From Streptomyces sp. NBC_01262 (GTDB taxonomy: Bacteria > Actinomycetota > Actinomycetes > Streptomycetales > Streptomycetaceae), in contig NZ_CP108462.1 of the NCBI RefSeq assembly GCF_036226365.1, forward strand, positions 7,410,501 to 7,474,500: 64,000 nucleotides of DNA, given 5' to 3'. Shown here piece after piece: positions 16,405-25,196 of this stretch. Position numbers and translations under genes: made by a program. The notes beneath the pieces were generated by a model. The model had not been told where the DNA came from, searched no databases, and worked only from the letters and a program-made list of their open reading frames with translations. Within the stretch, counting starts at the first letter, position 1. Each line of letters starts with the position of its first letter.

Positions 16405-17331
16405 ATGAAAACGGACGTCATCTTTCCCAGCGCCGGCCTGAAGCTCGCCGGCCACCTCTACACCCCCGACAGCTCCACCCCCGGCAGCGAGGCCGCAGGT
16501 CCCCGCCCTGCCATCGTCGTGGGCCATCCCGGCAGCGGAGTGAAGGAACAGGCCGCCGGTCTGTACGCGCGGCGCCTGGCCGAGCGGGGCTTCGTCACCC
16601 TCGCGTTCGACGCCGCCCACCAGGGCGAGAGCGAGGGCACCCCGCGCGGCCTGGAGGACCCGGCCCAGCGGGTCGAGGACATCAAGGCCGCGGTCTCCTT
16701 CCTCACCACCCGTGACGAGGCCGACCCCCACCGCATCGGGGCGCTGGGCATCTGCGCCTCCGGCGGGTATGCGCTCTCCGCCGCCACCGACCACCGCATC
16801 AGGGCCGTCGGCACCGTCAGCGCCGTCGACATCGCCCGCCAGTTCCGCCTGGGCGCGGACGGCACGCAGGACCCCGCCGTCTTCGAGGGCATGCTCGACG
16901 CGGCCGCGGCCGCACGCACCGCCGAGGCCCGCGGCGAGGGCGTCCAGACCTTCCAACTCTTCCCCGACACCGCCGAGCAGGCCCGCGCCCTGGCCGGCCG
17001 GCACGGCTTCGAGGGCTTCGAGTACTACCGCACCGACCGCGCCCGGCACCCGCGCTCGGCGGAGTTCCTCACCTGGTCCAGCATCGACCGCATGGCCTTC
17101 TTCGACGCCTTCCGGTTCGTCGGCCTGATCGCTCCGCGCCCGCTGCTGATGATCGTCGGACGCGAAGCGGTGACCTCCTGGATGAGCGTCGAGGCGTTCC
17201 AGAACGCCCGCGGTCCCAAGGAACTGCACTGGATCGAAGGCGCGAGCCATGTCGACCTCTACGACAAGGAGCAGCACGTCGGCCCCGCGGTGGCGAAGCT
17301 GGCCGACTTCTTCGGGGCCCACCTCACCTAG
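16405..17331 (+). CDS. Alpha/beta hydrolase (dienelactone hydrolase/YcjY-like)
   Basis: 308 residues: MKTDVIFPSAGLKLAGHLYTPD. The oxyanion region is VVGHPGSGVKEQAAGLYA at about 38-55. The nucleophile elbow is GICASGG at 115-121, where either C117 (as in the GICxxGG subgroup) or S119 could be the nucleophile. An acidic residue lies in the strand around LLMIVGREAVTSWMS, and the terminal His in WIEGASHVDLYD. The early start at 16312 is rejected because it would run through the operator. Divergent from the MmyB-type regulator. Substrate unknown. Confidence 0.88.
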   Translation: MKTDVIFPSAGLKLAGHLYTPDSSTPGSEAAGPRPAIVVGHPGSGVKEQAAGLYARRLAERGFVTLAFDAAHQGESEGTPRGLEDPAQRVEDIKAAVSFLTTRDEADPHRIGALGICASGGYALSAATDHRIRAVGTVSAVDIARQFRLGADGTQDPAVFEGMLDAAAAARTAEARGEGVQTFQLFPDTAEQARALAGRHGFEGFEYYRTDRARHPRSAEFLTWSSIDRMAFFDAFRFVGLIAPRPLLMIVGREAVTSWMSVEAFQNARGPKELHWIEGASHVDLYDKEQHVGPAVAKLADFFGAHLT

Positions 17332-17335
17332 TGCC

Positions 17336-19090
17336 TCACGCGTGCTCGCGCCAGCGGTTGGTGATCGGCAGCCGCCGGTCCTTGCCGAAGCCCTTCGCCG
17401 AGATCTTCGTACCCGGCGGGTACTGGCGCCGCTTGTACTCGGCGGTGTCCACCAACCGCAGGGTCCGGGCGACCAGCTCCGCGTCGAACCCGGCGGCGAC
17501 GATCGACTCACGGCCCTGGTCGCGGTCGACGTAGAGCTCAAGGACCGCGTCCAGGACGTCGTAGTCCGGCAGGGAGTCCGTGTCGACCTGCCCGGGCCGC
17601 AGTTCCGCGCTCGGGGGCTTGACGATGGAGTTCTCGGGGATCGGCGGGGTCTGGCCGCGCTCCTCGGCGGAGGCGTTGCGCCAGCGGGCGAGCCGGAAGA
17701 TCAGGGTCTTGTAGACGTCCTTGATGGGACCGTAGGCGCCGACCGAGTCGCCGTAGAGGGTGGAGTAGCCGACGGCCAGCTCGCTCTTGTTGCCGGGCGC
17801 CAGGACGATGTGGCCCTCCTGGTTGGAGATGGCCATGAGCGTCGTGCCGCGCAGCCGGGACTGGAGGTTCTCCTCCGCGAGCCCGGTGAGCTGCAGCGAT
17901 GCCATGTACGCGTCGAACATCGGCCCGATCGGCACCGTGCGGAGGTTGAGCCCGGTGCGCTGGGCGAGCTCGGAGGCGTCGTCCATGGAGTGGTCGGAGG
18001 AGTACCGGGAGGGCATGGACACGCCGTAGACGTTGTCCGCGCCGATCGCGTCGCAGGCGATCGCGGCGACCAGTGCCGAATCGATTCCGCCCGACAGGCC
18101 GATGAGCACCGACCGGAAGCCGTTCTTGACGACGTACGCCCGAAGGCCCACCACCAGGGCGGTGTAGACCTCCTCGTCGTCGGTCATCCGGGGAGCCTGC
18201 TCGCCCCGCACCTCGACCTCGTACGCGGGCAGGGGCTCGGCGGACAGGACGACGTGGTCGATCTGCAGGCCGTCGTCCACGACGCCGCTCGGGGGCTGCT
18301 CGGCGGCGGCCGGGAGGTCGAGGTCGACGCAGACGCAGCCCTCCTCGAACTGCGGGGCGCGGGCGATGACCTCGCCGTCCTCGGCGACGACGATGGAGTC
18401 GCCGTCGAAGACCAGCTCGTCCTGGCCGCCGATCATGGCGAGGTAGGCGAGGGTGCAGCCGGCCTCCTGGGCGCGCTTGCGGACCAGGTCGAGGCGGGCG
18501 TCGTTCTTGGCGACCTCGTAGGGGGAGGCGTTGACGGACAGCAGCAGCCCGGCGCCGGCGCTGCGCGTGGCGGGGACGCGGCCGCCCTCCTGCCAGAGGT
18601 CCTCGCAGATGGCGAGGGCGACATCGACGCCCCGCACGCGCACGACGGGGAGGGTGTCGCCGGGCACGAAGTAGCGGAACTCGTCGAAGACGCCGTAGTT
18701 CGGCAGGTGGTGCTTGGCGAAGCGCAGCACGACACGGCCGCCGTGCAGCACCGCCGCCGCGTTCTGGGGGGCGCCGGCGGGGCGGCCGAAGCGGGGCTGG
18801 TCCTTCTCGCTGCGGTCGAGGTAGCCGACGACGACCGGGAGGTCGGCGAAGCCCTCGTCCGCGAGCCGGGCCGCCAGCGCGACCAGGGCGGCGCGGCTGG
18901 CGTCCACGAAGGAGGAGCGCAGCGCGAGGTCCTCGACGGGATACCCGGTGAGCGCCATCTCGGGGAAGGCCACCAGGTGGGCCCCCTGCTCGGCGGCGTG
19001 CCGGGTCCAGCGGACGATCGACTCGGCGTTCCCGGCGATGTCGCCGACGGTGGCGTCGATCTGATTCAGGGCGAGGCGAAGTTGAGGCAC
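17336..19090 (-). CDS. nadE: Glutamine-dependent NAD+ synthetase
   Basis: Last step of NAD biosynthesis: amidation of nicotinate adenine dinucleotide using glutamine. 584 residues from GTG 19090 (VPQLRLALNQIDATVGDIAGN), the normal size of two-domain NadE. The N-terminal nitrilase-type glutaminase has the triad E44 (FPEMAL), K126 (RFAKHHLPNYG) and C162 (AICEDLW). The C-terminal synthetase has the PP-loop SGGIDS at 333-338 and NKSELAVGYSTLYGD. The much longer open frame up to 20398 is antisense-side shadow of the oxidase gene. It lies 29 bases downstream of the multicopper oxidase stop on the same strand. Confidence 0.96.
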   Translation of the reverse strand: MPQLRLALNQIDATVGDIAGNAESIVRWTRHAAEQGAHLVAFPEMALTGYPVEDLALRSSFVDASRAALVALAARLADEGFADLPVVVGYLDRSEKDQPRFGRPAGAPQNAAAVLHGGRVVLRFAKHHLPNYGVFDEFRYFVPGDTLPVVRVRGVDVALAICEDLWQEGGRVPATRSAGAGLLLSVNASPYEVAKNDARLDLVRKRAQEAGCTLAYLAMIGGQDELVFDGDSIVVAEDGEVIARAPQFEEGCVCVDLDLPAAAEQPPSGVVDDGLQIDHVVLSAEPLPAYEVEVRGEQAPRMTDDEEVYTALVVGLRAYVVKNGFRSVLIGLSGGIDSALVAAIACDAIGADNVYGVSMPSRYSSDHSMDDASELAQRTGLNLRTVPIGPMFDAYMASLQLTGLAEENLQSRLRGTTLMAISNQEGHIVLAPGNKSELAVGYSTLYGDSVGAYGPIKDVYKTLIFRLARWRNASAEERGQTPPIPENSIVKPPSAELRPGQVDTDSLPDYDVLDAVLELYVDRDQGRESIVAAGFDAELVARTLRLVDTAEYKRRQYPPGTKISAKGFGKDRRLPITNRWREHA

Positions 19091-19119
19091 GACGCCCAGT
19101 GTAATCGTCAGTTGGACGC

Positions 19120-20679
19120 TTATGCCTGGTAGCCCAGGACCGTCATCATTCCCGCCTCCGAGTGGTACAGGTTGTGGCAGTGCAGCATCCACAGCCCGGG
19201 ATTGTCGGCGTCGAGGTCCACCGACAGCGACTCCCCGGGCAGGACGCCCGTCGTGTCCTTGCGGGCGCCGTCCCGGCCCAGCGCGAAGGTGTGGCCGTGC
19301 AGATGGACCGGGTGCCACATCCGCGTATGGTTCGCGAACTCGATCCGCACCCGCTCGCCCGCCCGCACCGCGTGCGGCGCGCTGTGGTGGTGGCCGTACG
19401 GCTGACGGTTGAAGGCCCAGTCGTGCGCCTCCATGCTGCCGGTGAGCGCGAGGTGGATCGTACGGTCGGGCGCCCGGCCCGGGTCCGGCAGCCGCACGCT
19501 CTCGTCCGCGCGCAGCTGGTCGGCGGTGACCAGGACGCCGCCCAGCTCGGCGGGGCGGGTGCCGGCGGCGGGGACCGCCCCGCCGGGGGAGGTGCGCAGC
19601 ACCGCCAGGGCCGTGGCGTCCTTGCCCTCGGCGAGGGCGGTGAGCGGGAAGACCCCGTCGCCGGCGGTGACCAGGACGTCGTAGCGCTCGCCCATGCCGA
19701 TCAGCAGGGCGTCGGTGTCGGCGTGGGCGACGGGGAAGCCGTCGGTGTGGGTGACCGTCATCCGGTGGCCGCCGAGAGCGACCCGGAAGGGCGAGTCGCC
19801 GCCCGCGTTGATGATCCGGATCCGGATCCGGTCGCCGGGGCGGGCCGCGAAGACCGCGGGGTCGTCCGGCGTGCGGCCGTTGATGAGGTAGAGGGGGTAG
19901 GCGACATGCCCCGCGTCGCCGCGCAGCAGCACGCTGTTCGCGTCGTCGAGCATCCGGCTCGGCCCCGCCGCCGGGCCGCCCGTCGCCCCGCCCGTCGCCT
20001 CGCCCATCAGCTCGGCCATCACCGAGTCCGGGGTGCTGCCGTCGATCCCGTCGAGCCAGTCGTCCAGGACGACCGTCCACTCCTTGTCGTACGGCATCGG
20101 CTCCCTCGGGTCCGCCACGATCAGCGGCGCGTACAGCCCCCGGTCGATCTGCACCCCGGTGTGCGGATGGAACCAGTACGTCCCCGGCCGCTCCACGGCG
20201 AAGCGGTACGCGTACTCGGCCCCGGCGCCGATCGGCGGCTGGGTGAGGTCGGGGACGCCGTCCATGTCGTTGCGGATCGCCAGGCCGTGCCAGTGCGCGG
20301 ACGTGGTGGCCGGGAGGTGGTTCGTGAGCGTCGCCGCCAGGGTGTCCCCGGCCGTCAGCCGGATCTCGCGGCCCGGCAGCTCCCCTCCGTACGACCACGT
20401 CCGCACACTCCGCCCGCCCCCGATGTCCACCGGCCCCTCCACCGCCATCAGCCGGACCTCCCGTACGGTCCCGTTCGTCGCCCGCCCGCGCTCCGCCGCC
20501 GCCATCTCGGGCCCGTCCGGACGGACGAACCCGGTGCCGGGGGCGGGGGCCGCGTCGTCGGTGAGGTCCTGCGCGCTACGGGACGAGGTGCAGGCGGTCA
20601 GCGCGGCGGCTCCGGCTCCGGCGAGGGCGGCTCCGGTGAGGGCGAGGACGGATCGGCGGGTGTGCGTGTACTTGGCCAT
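19120..20679 (-). CDS. Exported multicopper oxidase (laccase/CopA-like)
   Basis: 519 residues from ATG 20679: MAKYTHTRRSVLALTGAALAGAGAAALTACTSS, combining a twin-arginine-like RRSVLAL with a lipobox LTAC. It is probably an exported, lipid-anchored enzyme. All four copper-binding segments are present: HWHGLAI, WFHPHTG, HPVHLHGHTF, and HCHNLYHSEAGMM (type 1 Cys in HCHNLYH; axial Met). Likely oxidises phenolics or cuprous copper. It lies upstream of nadE on the same strand; co-transcription is possible but functionally unexplained. It is divergent from glnA2. Confidence 0.94.
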   Translation of the reverse strand: MAKYTHTRRSVLALTGAALAGAGAAALTACTSSRSAQDLTDDAAPAPGTGFVRPDGPEMAAAERGRATNGTVREVRLMAVEGPVDIGGGRSVRTWSYGGELPGREIRLTAGDTLAATLTNHLPATTSAHWHGLAIRNDMDGVPDLTQPPIGAGAEYAYRFAVERPGTYWFHPHTGVQIDRGLYAPLIVADPREPMPYDKEWTVVLDDWLDGIDGSTPDSVMAELMGEATGGATGGPAAGPSRMLDDANSVLLRGDAGHVAYPLYLINGRTPDDPAVFAARPGDRIRIRIINAGGDSPFRVALGGHRMTVTHTDGFPVAHADTDALLIGMGERYDVLVTAGDGVFPLTALAEGKDATALAVLRTSPGGAVPAAGTRPAELGGVLVTADQLRADESVRLPDPGRAPDRTIHLALTGSMEAHDWAFNRQPYGHHHSAPHAVRAGERVRIEFANHTRMWHPVHLHGHTFALGRDGARKDTTGVLPGESLSVDLDADNPGLWMLHCHNLYHSEAGMMTVLGYQA

Positions 20680-20786
20680 AAGGGATAGCTGACCGCCGAG
20701 CACCGCCCGGCGCCCGGCGGGTCGGGCCGTATGGCGGCGGATTCACCGGAATGGCCGTGACCTGGGCGGCCGGGTTCCGCTGCCGT

Positions 20787-20847
20787 GTTACGCCAATATC
20801 CCCCCGACGGGTGAAGCAGTGTCGGACGTGCGTAATGTGGAGGAAAC
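20787..20847 (+). promoter_or_regulatory. Possible GlnR-like half boxes upstream of glnA2
   Basis: GTAAT-GTGGAG-GAAAC (20832-20847) resembles a GlnR site (GTNAC-n6-GAAAC) with one mismatch. GTTAC at 20787-20791 is a second possible a-site, 45 bases earlier, but its n6 partner is poor. They lie 66-126 bases before glnA2. The case is weak; the oxidase promoter shares this 233-base divergent region. Confidence 0.3.
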
Positions 20848-20912
20848 CACAGACCGCGATACTGACGCCCTGGCTGTGGTGCACAGGCCGTATGACCTGC
20901 AAGGATGTAGCT

Positions 20913-22274
20913 ATGGACAAGCAGCAGGAGTTCGTTCTTCGCACGCTCGAGGAGCGCGACATCCGCTTTGTGCGGCTCTGGTTCACCGACGTGCTCGGCT
21001 ACCTGAAGTCGGTGGCCGTCGCGCCCGCGGAGCTGGAGCAGGCCTTCGACGAGGGCATCGGCTTCGACGGCTCCGCCATCGAGGGCTTCGCACGGGTCTA
21101 CGAGTCCGACATGATCGCCAAGCCGGACCCCAGCACCTTCCAGATCCTCCCCTGGCGGGCCGAGGCACCCGGCACCGCGCGGATGTTCTGCGACATCATG
21201 ATGCCGGACGGCTCCCCGTCCTTCGCCGACCCGCGTTACGTCCTCAAGCGGGCCCTGGCCAAGACCTCCGACCTCGGGTTCACCTTCTACACCCACCCCG
21301 AGATCGAGTTCTTCCTCCTCAAGGACAAGCCGACCGACGGCACCCCGCCCACCCCCGCCGACACCTCCGGCTACTTCGACCACACCCCGCACAACATCGG
21401 CCAGGACTTCCGCCGCCAGGCGATCACCATGCTGGAGTCCATGGGCATCTCGGTCGAGTTCTCCCACCACGAGGGCGCCCCCGGCCAGCAGGAGATCGAC
21501 CTCCGCTACGCCGACGCGCTCTCCACGGCCGACAACATCATGACCTTCCGCCTCGTCATGAAGCAGGTCGCCCTCGAACAGGGCGTCCAGGCCACCTTCA
21601 TGCCCAAGCCCTTCTCCGAGCACCCCGGCTCCGGCATGCACACCCACCTGTCGCTGTTCGAGGGCGACCGCAACGCCTTCTACGAGTCCGGCTCCGAGTT
21701 CCAGCTCTCCAAGGTCGGCCGCTCCTTCATCGCCGGCCTGCTGCGGCACGCCGCCGAGATCTCCGCCGTCACCAACCAGTGGGTCAACTCCTACAAGCGC
21801 ATCTGGGGCGGCTCCCAGCGCACCGCCGGCGCCGGCGGCGAAGCCCCCTCGTACATCTGCTGGGGCCACAACAACCGCTCCGCCCTCATCCGCGTCCCCA
21901 TGTACAAGCCCGGCAAGACCGGCTCCACCCGCGTCGAGGTCCGCTCCATCGACTCCGGCGCCAACCCCTACCTCGCCTACGCCGTCCTCCTCGCCGCCGG
22001 CCTCAAGGGCATCGAGGAAGGCTACGAGCTCCCCCCGGGCGCCGACGACGACGTCTGGGCCCTCTCCGAGGCCGAGCGCCGCGCCCTGGGCATCGAGCCG
22101 CTCCCACAGAACCTCGGCGAGGCCATCGCCCTCATGGAGCGCAGCGAACTGGTCGCGGAGACCCTCGGCGAGCATGTCTTCGACTTCTTCCTCCGCAACA
22201 AGAAGCAGGAGTGGGAGGAGTACCGCTCCGAGGTCACCGCCTTCGAGCTCCGCAAGAACCTTCCGGTTCTGTAA
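20913..22274 (+). CDS. glnA2: Type I glutamine synthetase-like enzyme (GlnA2; gamma-glutamylpolyamine synthetase-like)
   Basis: 453 residues from ATG 20913. GS beta-grasp start RFVRLWFTDVLGYLKSVAV; Asp latch-like segment GFDGSAIEGFARVYESDM; metal/ATP motifs YTHPEIEFFLL, GAPGQQEIDLRYADAL, GSGMHTHLSL; C-terminal RVEVRSIDSGANPYLAYAV. It is shorter than the 469-residue GlnA. From memory the S. coelicolor orthologue (SCO2241) is not a true glutamine synthetase but glutamylates polyamines. The NLYDLP adenylylation loop is replaced by GYELPPGADDD, so control by GlnE is doubtful although glnE is in this window. A strong hairpin terminator follows. Confidence 0.92.
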   Translation: MDKQQEFVLRTLEERDIRFVRLWFTDVLGYLKSVAVAPAELEQAFDEGIGFDGSAIEGFARVYESDMIAKPDPSTFQILPWRAEAPGTARMFCDIMMPDGSPSFADPRYVLKRALAKTSDLGFTFYTHPEIEFFLLKDKPTDGTPPTPADTSGYFDHTPHNIGQDFRRQAITMLESMGISVEFSHHEGAPGQQEIDLRYADALSTADNIMTFRLVMKQVALEQGVQATFMPKPFSEHPGSGMHTHLSLFEGDRNAFYESGSEFQLSKVGRSFIAGLLRHAAEISAVTNQWVNSYKRIWGGSQRTAGAGGEAPSYICWGHNNRSALIRVPMYKPGKTGSTRVEVRSIDSGANPYLAYAVLLAAGLKGIEEGYELPPGADDDVWALSEAERRALGIEPLPQNLGEAIALMERSELVAETLGEHVFDFFLRNKKQEWEEYRSEVTAFELRKNLPVL

Positions 22275-22313
22275 CCGCAGGTCAGCGGGTATTTCCCTAC
22301 CTGACGACCATCC

Positions 22314-22340
22314 GGGCCAGCGGCTGACAGCCGCTGGCCC
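22314..22340 (+). terminator. Hairpin terminator after glnA2
   Basis: GGGCCAGCGGCTG (22314-22326), one base, then CAGCCGCTGGCCC (22328-22340): a 13-bp perfect inverted repeat 40 bases after the glnA2 stop. It has no T-run, as is usual in streptomycetes. The same structure could also stop transcription from the convergent VOC gene. Confidence 0.75.
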
Positions 22341-22372
22341 GTAGTCAGCTGATACGAGGAACGCGGGGGACG

Positions 22373-23179
22373 TCAGGCTGGCTGCTCCGGGGCGGTCGCG
22401 GTGATCACGGCGAAGGCGCCGCCCTGCGGGTCGGCGAGGACGGCCATGCGGCCGGCTGGCATGTCGAAGGCCGGAGCGAGGACGCTGCCGCCGGCGCGAA
22501 CGACCGCGGCCTGGATTTCGTCGACGCTGTCCACGCTGAAGTAGGGCTGCCAGTGCGGGGGGACGCCTGGCGGGAGTGCGGACAGGTCCATGATCCCGCC
22601 GACCGTGCGGTCGTCGACCTTGAACTCGATGTAGCCCTCGGCACCGGGCATCTCGGAGCGGGCCGTGGTGACGGGCAGGATGGAGGAGTAGAACGCGGTG
22701 GCGGCCGGGAGGTCGGGGGTGGCCAGGTCGTTCCAGATGAGCGCGCCGTGCTCGTTGACGATGCCCGCGCCGTCGAACGTACCGGGCTGCCACAGGCCGA
22801 GGACGGCACCGGCGGGGTCGGCGATCATGGCCATCCGGCCCAGGTCCATGACGTCCACCGGGCCCATCATGACCGTGCCGCCGGCGTCGGTGACGGACTT
22901 GACGGTGCCGTCGACGTTGTCGGTGGACAGATAGGTGGTCCACGCCGTCGGCGGCAGCGGGTCGGGCACCGTCCCGTCCGGGTTCATCGCCTTCATGATC
23001 CCGGCGACGGGCTTGCCCTTGAGTGTGCAGACGGCGTACCCGCCCTGTTCGGCGGGGCCGATCTCGCCCTGCCAGCCGAAGAGGTCGCGGTAGAAGTCGA
23101 TGGCCGCCTGCTGATCGGGGACCATCAGGTCGATCCAGCACGGGGTGCCGGGCTTGTAGGTGCCGTTCATGTCGGGCAC
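22373..23179 (-). CDS. VOC-family protein with two glyoxalase-fold domains
   Basis: 268 residues, start GTG 23179 preceded by GGAGG (ATG 23170 is an alternative giving MNGTYKPG). Two tandem VOC modules: GTPCWIDLMVPDQQAAIDFYRDLFGW...MAMIADPAGAVLGLWQP and ALIWNDLATPDLPAATAFYSSIL...MAVLADPQGGAFAVI. This matches the 27-kDa-antigen (Cfp30B-like) group. The strand ends carry D-P rather than the metal-binding Glu, suggesting a ligand-binding rather than classical glyoxalase role. Cytosolic, no operon partner. Confidence 0.9.
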   Translation of the reverse strand: MPDMNGTYKPGTPCWIDLMVPDQQAAIDFYRDLFGWQGEIGPAEQGGYAVCTLKGKPVAGIMKAMNPDGTVPDPLPPTAWTTYLSTDNVDGTVKSVTDAGGTVMMGPVDVMDLGRMAMIADPAGAVLGLWQPGTFDGAGIVNEHGALIWNDLATPDLPAATAFYSSILPVTTARSEMPGAEGYIEFKVDDRTVGGIMDLSALPPGVPPHWQPYFSVDSVDEIQAAVVRAGGSVLAPAFDMPAGRMAVLADPQGGAFAVITATAPEQPA

Positions 23180-23523
23180 TGATGCCTCCGGAATGCCGCT
23201 CAGGACAGGGACAGGCCGTCCCCTACCCGGGCCAGGTAGCCGGAATCGCTCCGAACGGGTGAATATCTTGCGATAGCACCGGAGATTCTGAGGCCGTTCC
23301 GGTGTCTGCGGCCCGCCATGCGAGTGTCGGTATTGTGCGCAATACTGAACGGGTGCCCCATTCGGTGCGACCAGCAGGGGCGTTGGGGCGGCGCGGCAGG
23401 CAAGAGATCCACGGATCGCCTGCGTAGTTCGGCCCCCCTTCTGTCATCCGGACGAGACCCTGTTCATGCCGCGGCGAAGCCGACGGCCGGCGCACCTTCC
23501 CCGAACCGAAACGGAGACGGGAC
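23180..23523. promoter_or_regulatory. Non-coding region with palindrome GTATTG-TGCG-CAATAC
   Basis: 344 bases between the VOC gene and a secreted-protein gene. I see no convincing coding frame. A perfect 6-bp inverted repeat at 23330-23345 (GTATTGTGCGCAATAC) could be an operator. The last 20 bases hold the ribosome-binding sequence GGAGACGGGAC before ATG 23524. Confidence 0.45.
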
Positions 23524-23958
23524 ATGATGCAGAAGACGACCAGGAAGCTCGCAGCACTGGCAAGCGGCATCGCCTTGGCAGTAGGCGGTCTGACCACCGG
23601 TGCCGTCACCGCGCACGCGGCACCACAGCAGCCAGCGGCGCCCAACGCCGCAGCGGCAGCCACGTGCAACACCAACTCGTACTCGAAGCCCGCGGGTTAC
23701 AACTACTACCCGACCGGCTTCCCCGGCGGCACCTGGCTCACGGCGACGTACGGCTGCGGGACGGTCTGGGTGTGGCCCAGCACCAACCGGTACGTCAAGG
23801 TGTGCTTCAACTACAACAGCGGCGCGGTGTGCCCTGGCGCCTACAAGTACGCGCTCGCGAACACCTGGACACTGCTGGCGACGGGTGTCTACGGCGGAGC
23901 CCAGTACAAGCTGGCCTTCCAGACCTCCGGTCTGACCAACGGGTACTACAACGGCTGA
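23524..23958 (+). CDS. Small secreted protein of unknown function
   Basis: 144 residues starting MMQKTTRKLAALASGIALAVGGLTTGAVTAHAA, a clear Sec signal peptide with cleavage after AHA. The mature part is short, rich in Tyr, Trp, Asn and Gly (YNYYPTGFPGGTWLTATYGC, TNRYVKVCFNYNSGAVC), with four Cys that could make two disulfides. The second ATG at 23527 may be used instead. I do not recognise the family; size and composition suggest an exported small beta-rich protein. Confidence 0.82.
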   Translation: MMQKTTRKLAALASGIALAVGGLTTGAVTAHAAPQQPAAPNAAAAATCNTNSYSKPAGYNYYPTGFPGGTWLTATYGCGTVWVWPSTNRYVKVCFNYNSGAVCPGAYKYALANTWTLLATGVYGGAQYKLAFQTSGLTNGYYNG

Positions 23959-24074
23959 CAGTCCGACGGTGTCCCAACTGCCGCTTCGAGGAGCGCCGGT
24001 TGGGACATCGTGGCGCGGTGGGGCGCCGCAAATTCGGTTGACCGTGGTGGTGTGGTGCGGGCTAGGTTCCGGGT

Positions 24075-25181
24075 ATGGCCGAGATTCAGGGTTCCTACGA
24101 TGATCTGTTCACCGCGGTGCCCGAGGCGTTGGCCGCGTTGCTGGACGCCGGGGATGTGGGCGGCTCTGTAGCGGTCTTCGTGGACGGCGAGCCGGTGGTG
24201 GACGTCTGGGGCGGGTTCGCCGACGCGGACCGCGGGACCCCGTGGCAGCGGGACACGATCGCGGGCGTCTACTCGGTCACCAAGACCGTGACGGCGCTGT
24301 GCGCGCTCATCCTGGCCGACCGTGGTCTGCTCGACCTGGACGCGCCGGTGGCCCGGTACTGGCCGGAGTTCGCGGCGCAGGGCAAGGGCGGGGTGCTGGT
24401 ACGGCATGTGCTCTCGCATACCGCGGGTCTGCCGGACTGGGACGGCACGGTGGAGGAGATCTACGACTGGCCGGCGGCCACGGCGCGGCTCGCGGCGCAC
24501 GCGCCGCAGTGGGAGCCGGGCAGCGCGGCGGGCTATCACTCGCTCACCCAGGGGTATCTCGTGGGGGAGGTCGTACGCCGGATCACCGGCCGCAGTGTGG
24601 GCGAGTTCCTCGCCGAGGAGGTGACCGGGCCGCTGGGCGCGGACTTCCACATCGGGCTGGGGGAGGAACACGACCACCGGGTGGCGCTCGCGGTCCCGCC
24701 GCCGTCACAGGACGAGGACTACGTGGCGGGCGCGGCCAGCCCGACCGCGGCCGTCAACGCGGGCACCAGGTTGCGTGTCCGCGACGGCAACAGCGTCGCC
24801 TGGCGCCGCGCGCAGATCCCCGCCGCGAGCGGATTCGGCAACGCGCGCTCGGTCGCCCTCGTGCAGTCGGTCATGGCGTGCGGCGGAACGGTGCGGGGCA
24901 CACGGCTGCTGTCGCAGGCGGGCTGCGACCGCGCGTGGGAGGAACAGTTCAACGGCGAGGACCGCGTCCTGGGCATGCAGATGCGCTGGGGCCTGGGCTA
25001 CGGCCTGTTCGGCACGACGTACGGCTGGGGCGGCTGGGGCGGTTCGCTGGTCATGATCGAGCCCGAGGCCCGTATGACGGTGGCGTACGTGACCAACCAG
25101 ATGCGCGAGCCCGGCCAGGACACCCGGGGCCTCGACCTCGTGATGGCCGCCTACGACGGGCTCATGGGGCTGCGCGCCTGA
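24075..25181 (+). CDS. Serine hydrolase / class C beta-lactamase-like esterase
   Basis: 368 residues, no signal peptide, so cytosolic esterase-type (EstB-like) rather than a secreted beta-lactamase. Catalytic S67-V-T-K70 lies in GVYSVTKTVTAL; the second motif Y154-H-S156 is in AAGYHSLTQGY. The KTG-like third motif is replaced by a Gly/Trp-rich YGWGGWGGSLV near the C-terminus. HVLSHTAGLPDWDG is a family landmark. It stands alone, convergent with the XRE-MmyB regulator gene. Confidence 0.9.
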   Translation: MAEIQGSYDDLFTAVPEALAALLDAGDVGGSVAVFVDGEPVVDVWGGFADADRGTPWQRDTIAGVYSVTKTVTALCALILADRGLLDLDAPVARYWPEFAAQGKGGVLVRHVLSHTAGLPDWDGTVEEIYDWPAATARLAAHAPQWEPGSAAGYHSLTQGYLVGEVVRRITGRSVGEFLAEEVTGPLGADFHIGLGEEHDHRVALAVPPPSQDEDYVAGAASPTAAVNAGTRLRVRDGNSVAWRRAQIPAASGFGNARSVALVQSVMACGGTVRGTRLLSQAGCDRAWEEQFNGEDRVLGMQMRWGLGYGLFGTTYGWGGWGGSLVMIEPEARMTVAYVTNQMREPGQDTRGLDLVMAAYDGLMGLRA

Positions 25182-25196
25182 CCCTTTCGGTGGGCG

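Noticed and set aside
19091..20398. Upstream extension of nadE to 1020 codons
   Set aside because: The extension is an out-of-frame mirror of the multicopper oxidase; NadE homology begins exactly at GTG 19090.
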